Assembly: GCA_037501455.1 (NCBI GenBank)
Contig: CM074858.1
Coordinates: 14,186,501 to 14,250,500 of the forward strand
Reading direction: 5' to 3'
Length of the DNA: 64,000 nt
From: Lantana camara
Lineage: Eukaryota; Streptophyta; Magnoliopsida; Lamiales; Verbenaceae
In this document: one piece after another, positions 1 to 11,725 of the stretch
Layout of the letters: every line of letters begins with the position of its first letter
Numbering within the stretch: the stretch's first letter is position 1
The notes under the pieces: generated by a model
Database searches by the model: none
Told to the model about the DNA's origin: nothing
Seen by the model: only the letters and a program-made list of their open reading frames with translations
Program-made: the position numbers and the translations under genes

Positions 1-2450
1 CCACTTTGTCTACTATCCAAAATTAAATTATTTTAAATTTTGGATTTTAGTTGTATTTCGATGGATTTTGTGATTGGGTGCCAAGTAGTGACCTACGAGG
101 ACATTCACATTCTAACCTCAATTATTTTTTGCTGGTGTAGGACAATATATCTCAGACCAAGGAATATCAATCTTTGTCATGGTGCAAAGTGCAAACACCT
201 AGTAACCACTTTTGTTAAACCATTAATTATTTTAATGATTCAATCGAGATTGTTCTCCTGCACAAGTGTCCAAGAATCATGAATGATATAGTGATTATTT
301 ATTAAATAATGATGGTAATCGGAAATAAGATTATTTCTTCTTTTCCTAAGACCAAGTCGGTTCATGTTATGCTGGTTCATTTTATGCTAATCAAGCATTG
401 CCTAACTGGTATGTTACGGTTGAGATCCTATTATATGAGATTGTCGGTAGAAGATTTTTTTTTTTTAATTTTTTTATTTTTAAAATGACTTTACAACTTG
501 CACAACAATGGAGACAGAATTTTATTTTAGGACAGTCCAGATTATTTTAAAATGAAAAATTTTAAGATTTTAGATGGGAACGGGCAAAAATATAAGAAAT
601 TGGAGTTTTAGGAAATTATATATTATCTTTTTTCTTAAAAAATAGTAAATATAATAGGGATAAGAAAATTGAGGTAGATTATCGCTGCGGCATGCTTTTT
701 TCAGCTCCGCTATGAACTTGCATTTTAGCTGAAAAATTGATGCAATTGCTTAGAAAAGGAATAGTTTTTTTTTTCCCCTTATTTAAAAATGATCAGTATT
801 GATTCCTTAATTACTCCTAATAAGATTAAAATTCGTAGATACAATGTTTATTATTGAGCAATCTATTTGTCTTTAAGAAAAGCAGTAGTTCATTATATTA
901 TATTCATACCTAATTTGTTGTGCTTGAATTAATTTGAAAATAAATGCCGTGTTAATCACAATATTAGTACGTAAAAATGAAGCCAAATTAAGGAAAGCTA
1001 GCACCGGGTCTCGCCCTCGCATGTTCATTGAAATTTGAAACTGAGTTCTCACCAACAAAGAGGCAATATTGTCATGGAATTGTCCTAATTCAATTCTTTC
1101 TTGTGAAATGTCTTATCACATAGAATTTTTCCAGGTCGATGTCGGCCCAGTTTCTCACTACACACAAAGTCGCAACACGTGCCCCTGAAATATATAACAT
1201 AGTTAATTGTAATACTTGTAACTATTATACTTAATTGTTACCAAAATCAAATTATTTTAATTTATAACTCTCATACAAAACGAGATCAAATCTAATATTG
1301 TTAAAGAAAAAAAAATCATGTTTTGGGAGTGGGATTAAGAAGAGCAAGGCATTCATAATGATTGCAAGCAATCCAGATTAACAAAGAATATCAATCTAAA
1401 CTGGGGTTGCGTGCATGCTTTACGGTGTTGGAGAACAATGATTAGGATTTGAAAGAAGAGGAGCTTAATTAATAGCGGAAAAAAAACACTTTTACTGAAA
1501 ATTTTACTATTTACCACCGAAATTGTAAAAATATTTTAATTTGGCATCTAAACTTGATAAAAATGATTCAAATCGTCATTTTCATCCTTCATTTTTTGCC
1601 TCAAAAAAATACGAGCCACACACTGATTTCTCTCACATATCGTTTTTTTTTGGGGGGAAAAAGATGACGATAGCAACTTTAAGCAGATAATTTAGTTAAC
1701 AACTTAAAATATTTTACAGTATAAATGATGAATTAGCTTTACTTGCTGCATCCTGGATTTTCGGGTGTCTCTTTAAGAGGTCAGAAAATGATCCAATGAA
1801 GTTGATGCGTAATAGGTACTGGAATAAAGTTTTTGTTCATTGGCGTAGTCGTGAATTTTATATTTTTATTGGGCATGTTGGTTTAAGAAGTTTAGATGAC
1901 AAGTGAATCATGAATCATTGTATCAACTTTTGGCTCTTCCGATTCAATTTATATATGGGGGACCTCGGTAATAACTCTACTCGCAATGATCGGTTTTAAT
2001 TAAAAACAAACTTAAAATATTTTACAATATATATAAGTGATAAATTATAAATGGAAAAATTGCAAATTTGGGACAGTGACATATCCCATTTTGTATTTTT
2101 AGAGAACGTTTGATACGTGAAATTAATTTTTGTGACTTAATTTGAGTTAATTTACTTTGGACTTTTTAATTTAGATTAAGTATGATTAGATTATTTTCAT
2201 TTACTATTTGATGTGAGAAAATAATTTTTTTGTTTGAGAAAAAATGAGAAAAAAAAAAAAGGGAATAGTGCATCAAAACTGTAATCTCAGTTAATCGTAT
2301 TCCCTCTGTCACGCTTAAAAAGTAAATCTAATCTGTGAAAAAAAAGGGGTACGCGCGGGCTAGAGATTCACGCGCTTAGCCCGAAATCTGCCAGAAATCT
2401 GCAATCTCTAATAATTAATAGAAAATTAAGTGATATTAAAATCGATAAAA
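1..2450. other. AT-rich intergenic DNA, no gene seen
   Basis: Only short chance ORFs (under 85 codons) occur, and none shows a recognisable motif. Poly-A and poly-T runs are common. A GC-rich inverted pair, CGGGCTA and TAGCCCG, lies near 2357-2382. I see no RNA gene or intact mobile element here. Confidence 0.6.
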
Positions 2451-2479
2451 TAGTATAATTTCACCTATCTAACACTTTC

Positions 2480-2790
2480 TTACACTTTAATTTGATATTT
2501 CTGATTTTAGGACACTTCCAAATTTTTGTAATTTTGGCCAAATTCCAATCGGATCCCTAATTTCTCCCCGAAATACCGTCCTTGTGCCTACTTCGCCGCC
2601 CGGAATACCATCTTTGTGCCGATGTGGCCTCCTAGAATACCACCCTTGTGCCTACTTGGCTGCAGGAATGCCCCCTGAAAATTAGGAATTTGATTGGATT
2701 TGGTCAAAATTACAAATTTTTTAAAGTAAGTATCCCTAAAATAAAAAATACAAAATTAAAGTTCAAAAATATGAAATGGGATATATTACT
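2480..2790. repeat. Inverted-repeat (MITE-like) element with GC-rich core
   Basis: Arms of about 80-90 bp face each other: 2500-2565 pairs imperfectly with 2680-2745, both carrying AAATTTTTGTAATTTTGG-like sequence. Weaker pairing extends outward to about 2780, and CATATCCCATTT-type sequence near 2075 suggests the element could start as far left as 2050. The core holds three 32 bp repeats. No transposase is present and target duplication is unclear, so the ends are approximate. Confidence 0.55.
2572..2666. repeat. Three-unit minisatellite, about 32 bp period
   Basis: Units start with AATACC at 2572, 2604 and 2636. Each contains TTGTGCC followed by a short GC-rich segment. A partial fourth start, AATGCC, is at 2667. 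The array forms the loop between the arms of the surrounding inverted repeat. Confidence 0.7.
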
Positions 2791-3431
2791 ATATCAAATG
2801 TGCATTTGTCCGATATAAATTGGAATATAATTTGGAGGACAACTTTTTCCTCTTAATGTAAACACCAAACATTGCGTTGCCGCGAAACTTATGGCTTAAA
2901 TTTGGCCTGAGGCGGCCTGTCATGATTGGCGAAGGTACACACGATGAAGATTGAAGAGGGCATCATTAGCACCAACTAATTATGATTGTGACACGAGTGG
3001 GGGGTCTTCATGTAATTAATCATTATCAGCAATTCGTGTTGCATGTTTTGTGCTGAATGAGGCTTTATTAGTTGTTTTGAATTCGTGCGTGTGCTTGAAT
3101 CAATCTTTGATCATCCTCATGTAATAATGATCATGTTTGTTAAGCAGTCCTGACCAAGTCTTGACTATGTTGCCCGGAATTGGCAGCCCTAATGATTAAC
3201 TGTTTCATTTTGACAAGTACTCTGCATTGATATGTACCCATGTATGTATACCACAATTATTTCTTCGTGGACTTGGGGTTCACCTACTCTTGATTTGAAA
3301 GGAGGAGTAATTCTGTCAAGTTTATTCATGCGACATGCATATGGAAGAGTAATTGCATTTGGGGTAAATTGTGAATTAAATGAGTAGGTTGAGTTTTTAG
3401 GGAGAAAATTAAAACAACCCAATATTAAATG

Positions 3432-3545
3432 AAAGATTGTCGATAGTGGTTGATTCAATAATTAAAATTTTATTTTTTAAAATAATGATTTTAGGTTTAA
3501 ATCTCTCTAACTATTTTGGGATGTGTAAGTTTAAAAAAAGAATGT
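3432..3545 (+). mobile_element. SINE-like remnant 1
   Basis: A B-box-like GGTTTAAATCTCT is followed by a conserved block (AACTATTTTGGGATGTGTAA) and an A-rich tail (TTTAAAAAAAG). Two neighbouring copies share the same order of B-box, TTTGGGA/GTGTGTA block and A tail. The 5' head with the A box is weak here. It is probably a decayed tRNA-derived SINE. Confidence 0.45.
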
Positions 3546-3634
3546 AAGGTTGGTTAGATGGATTTGAAATCAAGAATTTTAAGTGTATAATAATGGAGGG
3601 AGAGATGTGGAATTGAAACAATAATTAATTTTTT

Positions 3635-3761
3635 GTTGTCAGCAGTGGTTAGTTCATGTGGTAATGATGCTTTCTTTAGGGTGGTGACTCTAAGTTCTGG
3701 GGTCGAATCTCTCTAGTCACTTTGGGAGTGTGTACATTTAAAAAAAAAAAATAATAATGAA
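3635..3761 (+). mobile_element. SINE-like remnant 2
   Basis: The A-box-like stretch TGGTTAGTTCATGTGG is followed about 55 bp later by the B-box-like GGGTCGAATCTCT, then CACTTTGGGAGTGTGTA and a run of 11 As. This is the best preserved of three relatives within 430 bp. The layout matches Pol III-transcribed plant SINEs. Confidence 0.55.
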
Positions 3762-3870
3762 AGCTAATAGGGATTGGTTTAAAGGGTTCTTTTTCCAAGG
3801 TAATGACTTGAGTTCGAATTCCTCTGATCACTTGAAATGTGTGTATTAAAAAAAAATAAAAATTAGATTC
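3762..3870 (+). mobile_element. SINE-like remnant 3
   Basis: The B-box-like GAGTTCGAATTCCTC is followed by CACTTGAAATGTGTGTA and an A-rich tail. It has the same order as the two copies upstream. It starts directly at the tail of copy 2, as expected if one SINE inserted in or beside the A-tail of another. Confidence 0.5.
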
Positions 3871-3969
3871 GTAGTTGATTTTTTTTAATTAGTTTAATAG
3901 GTGGCTTTAAAATGGTGTGAAGTCACATTCTTTGAAAATTTTAAAAGTTTTTTTTTTTAATAGCACCCA

Positions 3970-4306
3970 TGAGTTGAAAAAATGTTTGTTTACTCCCCAT
4001 TTTAAAAAAAAAAATTCGTTTGCTCGCCAGATGAGAGGCAAAATATTTATTTACTCCCCATTTTTAAAAAAAGTGGTATAAAAACTCAAGGATCACGTAA
4101 CTAAATATTCAAATATTGTATATTTTTCGCAATATCATGTATATACATCATATTGCAAAAAATATACAATATTTGGGAATTTAGTTACGTGATCCTTGAG
4201 TTTTTATACCATGTTTGCAAGAAAATGGGGAGTAAACAAACATTTTGCCTCTCATCTGGGAGCAAACGAATTTTTTTTTTGAAAATGGGGAGCAAGCAAA
4301 AATTTG
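3970..4306. repeat. Foldback element
   Basis: This is a long palindrome with arms of about 165 bp. The inner arms are perfect for at least 32 bp (about 4075-4106 against 4175-4206, core AAGGATCACGTAACTAAAT). The outer arms share GTTTACTCCCCATTTT and its complement, and CAGATGAGAGGCAAAAT and its complement. No coding capacity is seen. It is a likely MITE or a natural small-RNA hairpin precursor. Confidence 0.7.
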
Positions 4307-4984
4307 AGTCCCCATTTAGAGATTTTTCGGGAATTCCCCGATTTTAAAATCAATTTCAAAAAAGCTCTTATTTCGGACGTGAATAGAATATATGTTACTC
4401 AGCGCTGATACACAAAAACAACTACTTTTTCATGTGTGGCTAAATCACTTAGCTCATGGAAAGAAACTAAAGAAATTAGGTTTTCAGTGAAAACTTTTCA
4501 CTAAGGTCTGATTCCAAAATTACTAATTACTGCTTAGCATAACCACAATGCAATTTTCACAAACTATTGTGGGGAAAGTCGCTATATAAATTAGTGTCCC
4601 AATTTTACTATTTGCCTAATAATAAACTAATCAAACTTTTTCAATAAATTCATTTAAAACTAGTGTGATTTAGAATCCTCTTTTTCGTTATGTTACTCAA
4701 AAGTAGGTCAAAATAGGGAAATTCTACCTAAATCAGCGAAATTGGTGTAACGACCGGTGAGTGTTTTACACTTATTTTGTAGTTGGTGGAAAATTTAGGA
4801 AAAGTGATAAATTAAATAATAAGTGTGATACGTTTGCCCTTTTGATTAGTTGGATTCGATCAAGCCGGATGTGAGGTAGAATTTTCCGTCAAAACAACAA
4901 TCTTGCAATATGATCTAAATTAATCAATTATAATTTTGAAGAATACTATCTACGATGTACAAACATTTCTAAATATATTATTAT

Positions 4985-5115
4985 ATTGTGTTGTATCGGA
5001 CACCGTATCCGATATTCTTTACACAAAAAATTTTTAAAAAATATTTGTATCGCCTTATCCGTATCACATTGTGTCTGTGTCACTATTTCCGTATCATTGT
5101 ATCATCGTCTACTAA
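4985..5115 (-). mobile_element. Fragment of GACACGG-repeat TIR family
   Basis: Read on the minus strand, GATACGG...GACACAGACACAATG...GGATAAGGCGATACAAAT followed by an A/T run matches the left end of the elements at 42590 and 53285 in order and spacing. Only one end is evident. It is diverged. Confidence 0.4.
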
Positions 5116-6179
5116 TATTAACGCAACTAACATAACTAGAAGTTACAAGTTCGATTGGAAAATTACACAATCTAATCGTAAAGAATTGAAATATAAAATA
5201 GTATTATGTATCGTGTGTTGCACATGAAAGAATTATCATAATATTAATCTTCTTAAGACCTCATAAAAATATTAAAGCAATATTATCTAACCTAAGAAAG
5301 GAGGCCATATAGTTGCCTGATGTAACCCTTCCCCACTAACCGGTCAATGTTAATAAAGTAGGTCAATAGGATACGTTAACCTAGTGTCACTAACGTGTGA
5401 AAGGTTGGAGAATATTTTGGCTATAACACTATACTGTGTACATTGCTGACTACGAAGTATGAACACAAAAATTAAATGAAAACAAGATTAATATTATAAC
5501 TTTCCCTTTTTGGGGTTTATAATAGATATTAATCTGATCATATGAATGATATTGTACGAATGTTATTGCGTAATATATATTTGGGTTCAAAACTATTTCA
5601 CTTTTCTTTTAAAAAAAAAAAATCAAAATAACTATAGGGTTATTACCGAGACCCCCACATATATAAACCAGCTGAAACAATAGATGAAATGCATTTGTTC
5701 ATGATCCAGAGATCATTGAGCACCAATAAATTAAAATACTCACTATTAATGACAATATTACTATAATAGATTCCAAACTCGGCAAAACTTAAATTCCAAC
5801 CCCTAACACTAGATGACTCAAATCGATCAACAGTTGGCCTCCGATGGACTTGGGGGAAATAAATTTCACTGCTTAAGAAGCGCCAATTGTGACATTATAT
5901 ATTAACAGATGTTACTTATAATGTCACGTGGTTAAATATTTTTATAATATTTATAGAATACATTTTGTTATGTTACCCTAATTTCAGTATTAGGTAGTAC
6001 GTACAATTAGAAATTATTTACGGGAACGTGTATTTTTTTAATGGGAGAGACTCATAGATCATGGAAAAAAAATATTTTAATTTATTGAATCTGTCAACTT
6101 AAAAAGAAAAGAATCAGTACCGTCTGAATACTTAGGGAAATACAATTTTAATATACCAACTCAGCCATTTTTATAATTT
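5116..6179. other. AT-rich intergenic DNA
   Basis: No coding region or structured RNA is recognised. An A-run lies near 5610 and scattered AT repeats occur. Confidence 0.5.
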
Positions 6180-6400
6180 TGGTATAAATTTTTTTTCAAG
6201 GAAAAATATAACTCACAACTCAAAAAAATTTACAACTTAATGTAATTTTTAATCGAAAACCACTAATCCCCACCGAAAAAACATTCATGGTTTTCCTTGA
6301 TTCCCGATGGGGGGATTGGTGATTTTTAATGAAAAGTTATATTAAATTATAACTTTTTGGAATTATGGACTACATTTTTCATCGGAAAAAAAGTTTATTT
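6180..6400. repeat. Imperfect inverted repeat, MITE-like
   Basis: A left arm reading AAATATAACTCACAACTC...GTAATTTTTAATCG pairs with a right arm GATTTTTAATGAAAAGTTATATT...GGACTACATTTTTC. The centre contains opposed CCACTAATCCCCACCG and ATGGGGGGATTGGTG. There is no ORF and the ends are uncertain. Confidence 0.45.
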
Positions 6401-6769
6401 CAAAATTGCTAAAATGGGTTAATTGGTTTATTGAAATTGCGTTTTGCCCCTAAATAATCATAAAGAAATCACAAATATGAGTACTTATATGTAGCATGCC
6501 GTGAACCCACTAGATTACTTAACTATATATATATGAATTTATGAGATTATACATATTATAACAAAAACCCATGCTTGTTTCTTTCTTCTTTGTTGGTGAA
6601 TAGTGACAGTTCAATTATAGCTGAGTTGGGTCCCTAAATGGAGGGACATACATATTTCGATATACATATCCACGACCCACAAAAATAATAATTCATAAAA
6701 TGAATAATAATATTAATATATTTGCAACAATAATATTGCATGTTGTTTGCAGCAGTGTTGGTAGATACT

Positions 6770-7160
6770 ACGTACGTACACCTGACCCAGACCTGACCGC
6801 GCGTGCCGTCCGGCGGAGATCTTTTTTCATTTCTCTGATAACGAAAAAACACAGACTGCCAAACATCACTCACTTTTTCCAACCATTATTACAGTTTCTT
6901 GCGGTGGTGGTGTGTGGTGGTGGGCCGTGATTGCGACGTCAGATTGGTGGTGCCCGGCCAGTCTGGGCAGATAACATATATATTATATAATTATTGCCCA
7001 CCTCAAACATCACTCTTCTATCTCTCTCTCCTCGATTCTCGGGCTATCTTCTCTCCCTCATCTTCTTCGATCGATTTGGTTGTTGGTGTGTTCGTTTTTG
7101 CATGCGGTCCTACACACGCTCTGCTCCGTCTCTTTCAATGTTCTAAATATATGTAATTTT
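6770..7160 (+). promoter_or_regulatory. Possible orphan plant promoter and 5' leader
   Basis: This patch is more GC-rich than its surroundings. It contains CGACGTCAG (an ACGT/bZIP-type core) at about 6935 and a TATA-like CATATATATTATATAAT at about 6974-6990. A CT-rich leader-like stretch (TCTATCTCTCTCTCC) lies some 35 bp downstream, as in many plant core promoters. No long ORF follows before the copia element at 7998, so if it was a promoter its gene is missing, or lies in an unseen spliced form. Overlapping ORFs of 76 and 85 codons show no known motif. Confidence 0.25.
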
Positions 7161-7992
7161 ACTGCCTGGTTTTCTTGCAAGTGTTCTTATACTTTCAGGG
7201 AAAAGAGAAGATAAGATTTTGCATGAATATTTGGGAATAGAGTTGATGGATTTAGTGCATTCAATGACAAAAACTAAAGACATCCAATAAAAAGAAAAAG
7301 GAAAGAATGATATACATCAGTACTTGTAATAAGGTGTGATGAACTATACATACATACGTATATACATATACATATATATATATGAAAATTCTACCCCCGA
7401 TCCGACTCGATTGAACACCAACCAATTAAAAGAACAAGTATATTACATTTTTGATTTGTCACTCTACATATTTCACTAACCACACGATAAGTATAAAACA
7501 CTCGTTCAGTCATTACACCGATTTGACTAATTAGTCATACTCGGGCTAAAACTACCCATATGCGTGCACCTCTGTTATGGTCAAAATGTTGGATAAAAAA
7601 ATTGGAGCGTGAAATGGTAGAAGACAATTATGCAGTATTCATAATCAAATATCGGGAGCTTGAATTTCTAATATTGAGTATAGATAATTTTAAATATTTT
7701 GATCAATTATTTGATTATTTGAAGTGACGCATTTCGTGATGAAAATAATGAAGTCGATGAGAAATATTTTAGTCTAAACAAAGAAAATAATAATAAAAAA
7801 ATGGGCATGAACATGGCCGAAGCACAAATTAAACATAAAACATACATAAAAGTAAATGATTTTTTTATTTTTTTTTTTAAAAATCAACACAATTATCAAT
7901 ATTTTTCGGTAGAAATTAATTTCTGAAGTTCAGTCGGAGCCTATCCACATTCAAACCAAAATGAAGTTATACATAAATGTGAAACACATTTT
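7161..7992. other. AT-rich intergenic DNA left of the nest
   Basis: No gene is seen. It ends at the GCAGG target-site copy (7993-7997) of the copia element. Confidence 0.5.
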
Positions 7993-7997
7993 GCAGG

Positions 7998-8240
7998 TGT
8001 TAAAGGATAAGATCACATAACTAAGGAAAGATTTTGATTTGATCTTAACTAAGGAAAGATTTTGATTGACTTAAATCTCTCTTGTAATATTCTCCTTCTA
8101 TATCTTTTCCTTGTAATTAGCTCTCTCTCTCTCTCTCTTGTATTTTGTAGCCCTATTTTCTGTATATATCGTTTTTTTTTATCTTGTATCTTGAAAATCA
8201 ATGAATACACACATCTCTTGGCTCCATACGTGACTTTACA
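7998..8240 (+). repeat. 5' LTR of the copia element
   Basis: It begins TGTTAAAGG and ends ACTTTACA, directly followed by the primer site. A 34 bp internal duplication (AACTAAGGAAAGATTTTGAT twice) and a CT microsatellite (8121-8140) are absent or shorter in the 3' LTR. Confidence 0.9.
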
Positions 8241-8253
8241 TGGTACCAGAGCC
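8241..8253 (+). promoter_or_regulatory. Primer-binding site, initiator tRNA-Met type
   Basis: TGGTACCAGAGCC abuts the LTR. It differs by one base from the TGGTATCAGAGC typical of plant elements primed by initiator tRNA-Met. Confidence 0.85.
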
Positions 8254-8265
8254 ATACTAATTTTT

Positions 8266-10204
8266 TTTTTTCTACCCACCACCACCGCCCTTGTCACCTC
8301 CTCCACCTCAAACACCACCCTTTCCGCAACCCATAGTTTCAGTATCAAACTAAACACAAAAAATTATCTTGCTTGGAAGATGCAATTCCTTCTCCTTCTC
8401 AATTACCAAAGCCTAAATGGTTTTGTTGATGGTACCGGTCAAACATCACCAACTGCTATTCCGGATCCAGCAGATCCGACGTCTCAGCTTGTCAATCCGG
8501 CATATGACAATTGGTACAAAAAGGACCAGATGCTTCATTCCTGGTTACTCTCATCTCTCTCTGAAGAAGTTTTCCTTATGTTATTGAGCTCTCCTCATCC
8601 TATGAAGTTTGGAAGGCTCTCGCCAATGCCTTCGGCTCGATCTTTCAAAATCGCCATCTCCAATTACACATTGAACTTCAAGAACTCAAACGCAATGATA
8701 TGACGGTATCACAGTTTCTGCAGAAAGCGAAAGCCTTATCCGATGAACTGTCCACTACCGGGCGCTCTCTCTCTGCGGCCTAATTCAATGCTATCATCTA
8801 TCGGAACATTGATACTGAATACCACAGCATTGCTGTGCTAAACCGGAGACCTGAACCAATCTCGTTCCATGAACTGCACGGTCAACTGGTTGCCCATGAA
8901 ATTCTCCTTAAAGGCTCTCTGGAAGTTCTAATCGACAATGCCTCTCATGTGACAAAGTCCAGGCCACAATTCACTCATGGCCCTCTCCTCCTAACAACTT
9001 CACTCATGGGAACAACCGCCGTACCTTTTCTGTTTCCAGTAATCATTATCCTGGTGGACGTTCCAGACCTCGAGGACCTTGTCAGATTTGTGGTTGGAGG
9101 AACCACTCTGCCTCCATGTGTTGCAATCAATACCAGCCACCTGCACTTGGGTTCCGACCCTCGTTCCCTGCACAGGTCAATCACACCCATTTTGGGTATG
9201 AATTTACCCCTGACTTTGTTCCAGCACTGCAATACCAACCATCATACCACCCCTCGTATCAGGAGCCGCACCAACATGAGTTCCAGCAGCGGTACCAGGG
9301 TACCACTGCAAATTTTCATGCCACACCGAATCTCAGTGCTCTAAGCAATACAACGCCTTATCGTGGTAATGATCAACTTCATGTTGGTGATGATCAAGGG
9401 CTGCCTATTACACATACAAGTAAAGCTGGTATTTCTTCAACTAAAGGAGCCCTCTCATTAAATAACACACTCCGAGTACCGTCCCTCACTAAGAACTTAT
9501 TATCTATTCAAAAATTTACATATGATAATGGTGTATTCTTTGAATTTTGGCCTACTCATTTTCTTATTAAGGACAAGGTAACCAAGACGATGATGCTCCG
9601 GGGCCCCAGTGAGCAGGGAGTGTATGTGGTGTCCCCATCGAAGAAACAAGCCATGGTTGCTGAAATGCCTAGCATGAATGATTGGCATGCCCGGTTGGGT
9701 CACCCAAATTCCAGGGTTTTGAGATCTGTTGTTCGCAGTTCCAGACTTGAGTCGTCTAGCAGCAATTTAGAACCATGTCCTTCTTGTGTACTTGGTAAAA
9801 TGAGTCAGATTCCTTTAGCCTCTGTTGAACATAAGAGCATTACTCCTTTTGATATAATTTACTCCAATGTTTGGGGACCAATCCCTATTGCCTCCAATAA
9901 TGATTTTCGGTATATGTTGCTCTTCATAGATGATTTTACTCTTTACATTTGGATTTATTTTCTGAAAAATAAAAGTGACGTGTACTCTCTATTCCTAAAT
10001 TTTGAACAATTGGTACATCGCCAGTTCCAAAGAAAAATAATAGCCATTTATTCAGATTGGGGAGGGGAATACCAAAAACTAAACAAATACTTCTAGTTCA
10101 TGAGAATTTTCCATCGGATAGCTTGCCTTTACACCTATGAACAAAATGGTGTTGCAGAACGAAAAATAAAACATGTTGTCGATACTGGATTAACACTTCT
10201 TGCT
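8266..10204 (+). pseudogene. Copia gag, protease region and integrase (5' part), broken
   Basis: Gag is recognisable from the motif NYLAWKMQF near 8360 and continues through several frames to about 8940. A zinc-knuckle-like C-X2-C-X5-H-X4-C segment (CQICGWRNHSASMC) lies at about 9081-9122. The longest clean stretch (9116-10096) holds the GAG-pre-integrase motif WHARLGHPN and a CPSCVLGK zinc pair. It continues with the integrase core SNVWGP...FIDDF, where the usual first Asp is Asn, and then SDWGGEY. Breaks include frameshifts near 8600-8700, a TAA near 8780 and a TAG at 10094. The frame is then cut at 10204 by the LTR element and resumes at 34007. It is not functional. Confidence 0.85.
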
Positions 10205-10364
10205 TGTTGTGTGCAGAAATTGCATGACTTTAAGAATTAAATAGATTATAATCTGGTGTCGTTTATGCGTTTATGTGTTTATTTGACTCTGTTCAGGTGT
10301 TAATAAAGTTGGAGTTATGAAACGACGAAGCAGAGCGTTTTCACGTATTTTTTGGAGAAAAAGT

Positions 10365-10577
10365 GGTAACTCCCGTTACCATTTAGTAGTACACAAGGAG
10401 TAACTCCCGTTACTGGCCACAGGAGGAGAGGTTTTGGCGAGAACAGAGGGGTAACGCCCGTTACCCCTATATAGAAGAAAATTGGTAACGCCCGTTACCA
10501 GTAAAAGCGTTATGGCGATTTCAGGTCATTAACGGGCGTTAATCGGAGCAAGGCAAATATAGGTAACGCCCGTTACC
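10365..10577 (+). promoter_or_regulatory. Cluster of six 16 bp palindromes (GGTAACGCCCGTTACC type)
   Basis: Copies lie at 10365-10380, 10399-10414, 10450-10465, 10484-10499, 10528-10543 and 10562-10577. Each is an inverted repeat with 6-7 bp arms (GGTAACG / CGTTACC) around a 2 bp centre. Arm changes are mostly compensated: copy 2 reads AGTAAC...GTTACT and copy 5 ATTAAC...GTTAAT. The bottom strand carries AACGG in each. The cluster ends 30 bp before a TATA box, where promoter-proximal elements sit. Confidence 0.85.
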
Positions 10578-10606
10578 TAGGGCGACGAGAAATCTCCTAG
10601 GGCTGC

Positions 10607-10612
10607 TATATA
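10607..10612 (+). promoter_or_regulatory. Putative LTR TATA box
   Basis: TATATA within GGCTGCTATATATGTGCG follows the palindrome cluster. Purine-rich AGAGAAACAGAGAACGAGAGG sequence follows downstream and could be the start of the transcript leader. The same arrangement is found in the 3' LTR near 32910. Confidence 0.5.
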
Positions 10613-11707
10613 TGTGCGTTTTGGAGTCTTTAGAAGAGAAACAGAGAACGAGAGGAGGTTCAAAGAGAGTTAGACAGAGAAAAAGAGTTTCTTTTCCAAG
10701 TCAAGACCTAGGGTTTGGAAGAAGACTCAGAAGTTCAGAAGATTTTTAGAGAATTCGAGAAGACGACAGGATTGAATTCCGAGAACAATCTTTGGTTTCA
10801 TTGTTGCTTTAATTTTCAAACTAATTCCTTTGATTTTAGTTTTAGTTTCATATGCTAGTTTCGTTTTTGAGTGTTGCCGAATGTTTATGAGTTTAATTGT
10901 TAGACTTTGGTTAGATTCCTTGACAATGCTTTTTTTTAATGTAATTTCCTTTAGTTTTATGATTTTTGCTTCAATTATGAGTAGCTAAGTATCCACGGCT
11001 AGGGGGAAGTGATGATGATTGCATGATGGATGTTTGATGAGATGCTTGAATGACTTGTGTTAACTCTTAGTTTGAAAACTGGTTTGAACTGACTTGCGAT
11101 GGCTTGATCACCCGTAGCATGTGTCGCAATTACCTATAGATCGAAAGAGTGATGGTAATTTAGAAGGTTTTCAATACTTGTAAGTTGTAGGGTACAAAGA
11201 GATTTGGTCCTAGCTTATACAACAGTAATCTTATTCCATGCCGAGCCGCTAGAATACTGAATTACACTAGTCTTGTTCCTATGGTTTAATTAACTATTGG
11301 TGATTGCGAGAGCAACATTGAATACTAATTAAGCACTTGGTTATACCTCGAGAGAGGGTAATTGAAATATAAGTGACTAGGTTGTAGAATTAAACTTGTC
11401 AAACGAGTATCACGTCAGCTCTTGATTATATGATCCAAAGCTTTTTTCCCTGCCTATTTAGTTTATTGAGTTAATTCGTGTGTTTAAGTTGTTAATTGAA
11501 ATTTTAATTTAGTTATTTGTTAATTTCTGCATCAGTAGATTAATAGAAATAACCATTGCTTCCGTTAAGTCTTTAGATTAGAGAGAAATAGAGAGTAGTG
11601 ATTGATTTCCCTTCCCTGTGGGTTCGATCCTATTGTGCTACGCGTATGTTAGTGTACACTTGCACGATTGGTTTTTAACTGTAGTAAAATCCGTTACAAC
11701 AAGTTTT

Positions 11708-11725
11708 TGGTGCCGTTGCCGGGGA
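11708..11725 (+). promoter_or_regulatory. Primer-binding site, tRNA-Asp type
   Basis: TGGTGCCGTTGCCGGGGA lies 6 bp after the LTR. It is complementary, with one mismatch, to the 3' end of plant tRNA-Asp(GTC), the primer typical of Athila elements. Confidence 0.8.

Larger units (their letters stand above)
10205..11701 (+). repeat. 5' LTR of the LARD-like element
   Basis: It runs from TGTTGTGTGCAG to CCGTTACAACA. It contains the palindrome cluster at 10365-10577 and a TATA-like sequence at 10607-10612. It is collinear with 32509-34006 throughout. Confidence 0.92.

Noticed and set aside
40..282. Short ORF at the window start
   Set aside because: Chance ORF in AT-rich DNA, with no motif or gene context.
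8062..8703. 213-codon ORF taken as a gene with its own start
   Set aside because: It starts inside the copia LTR, before the primer site. The start is chance, and only the gag part is meaningful.
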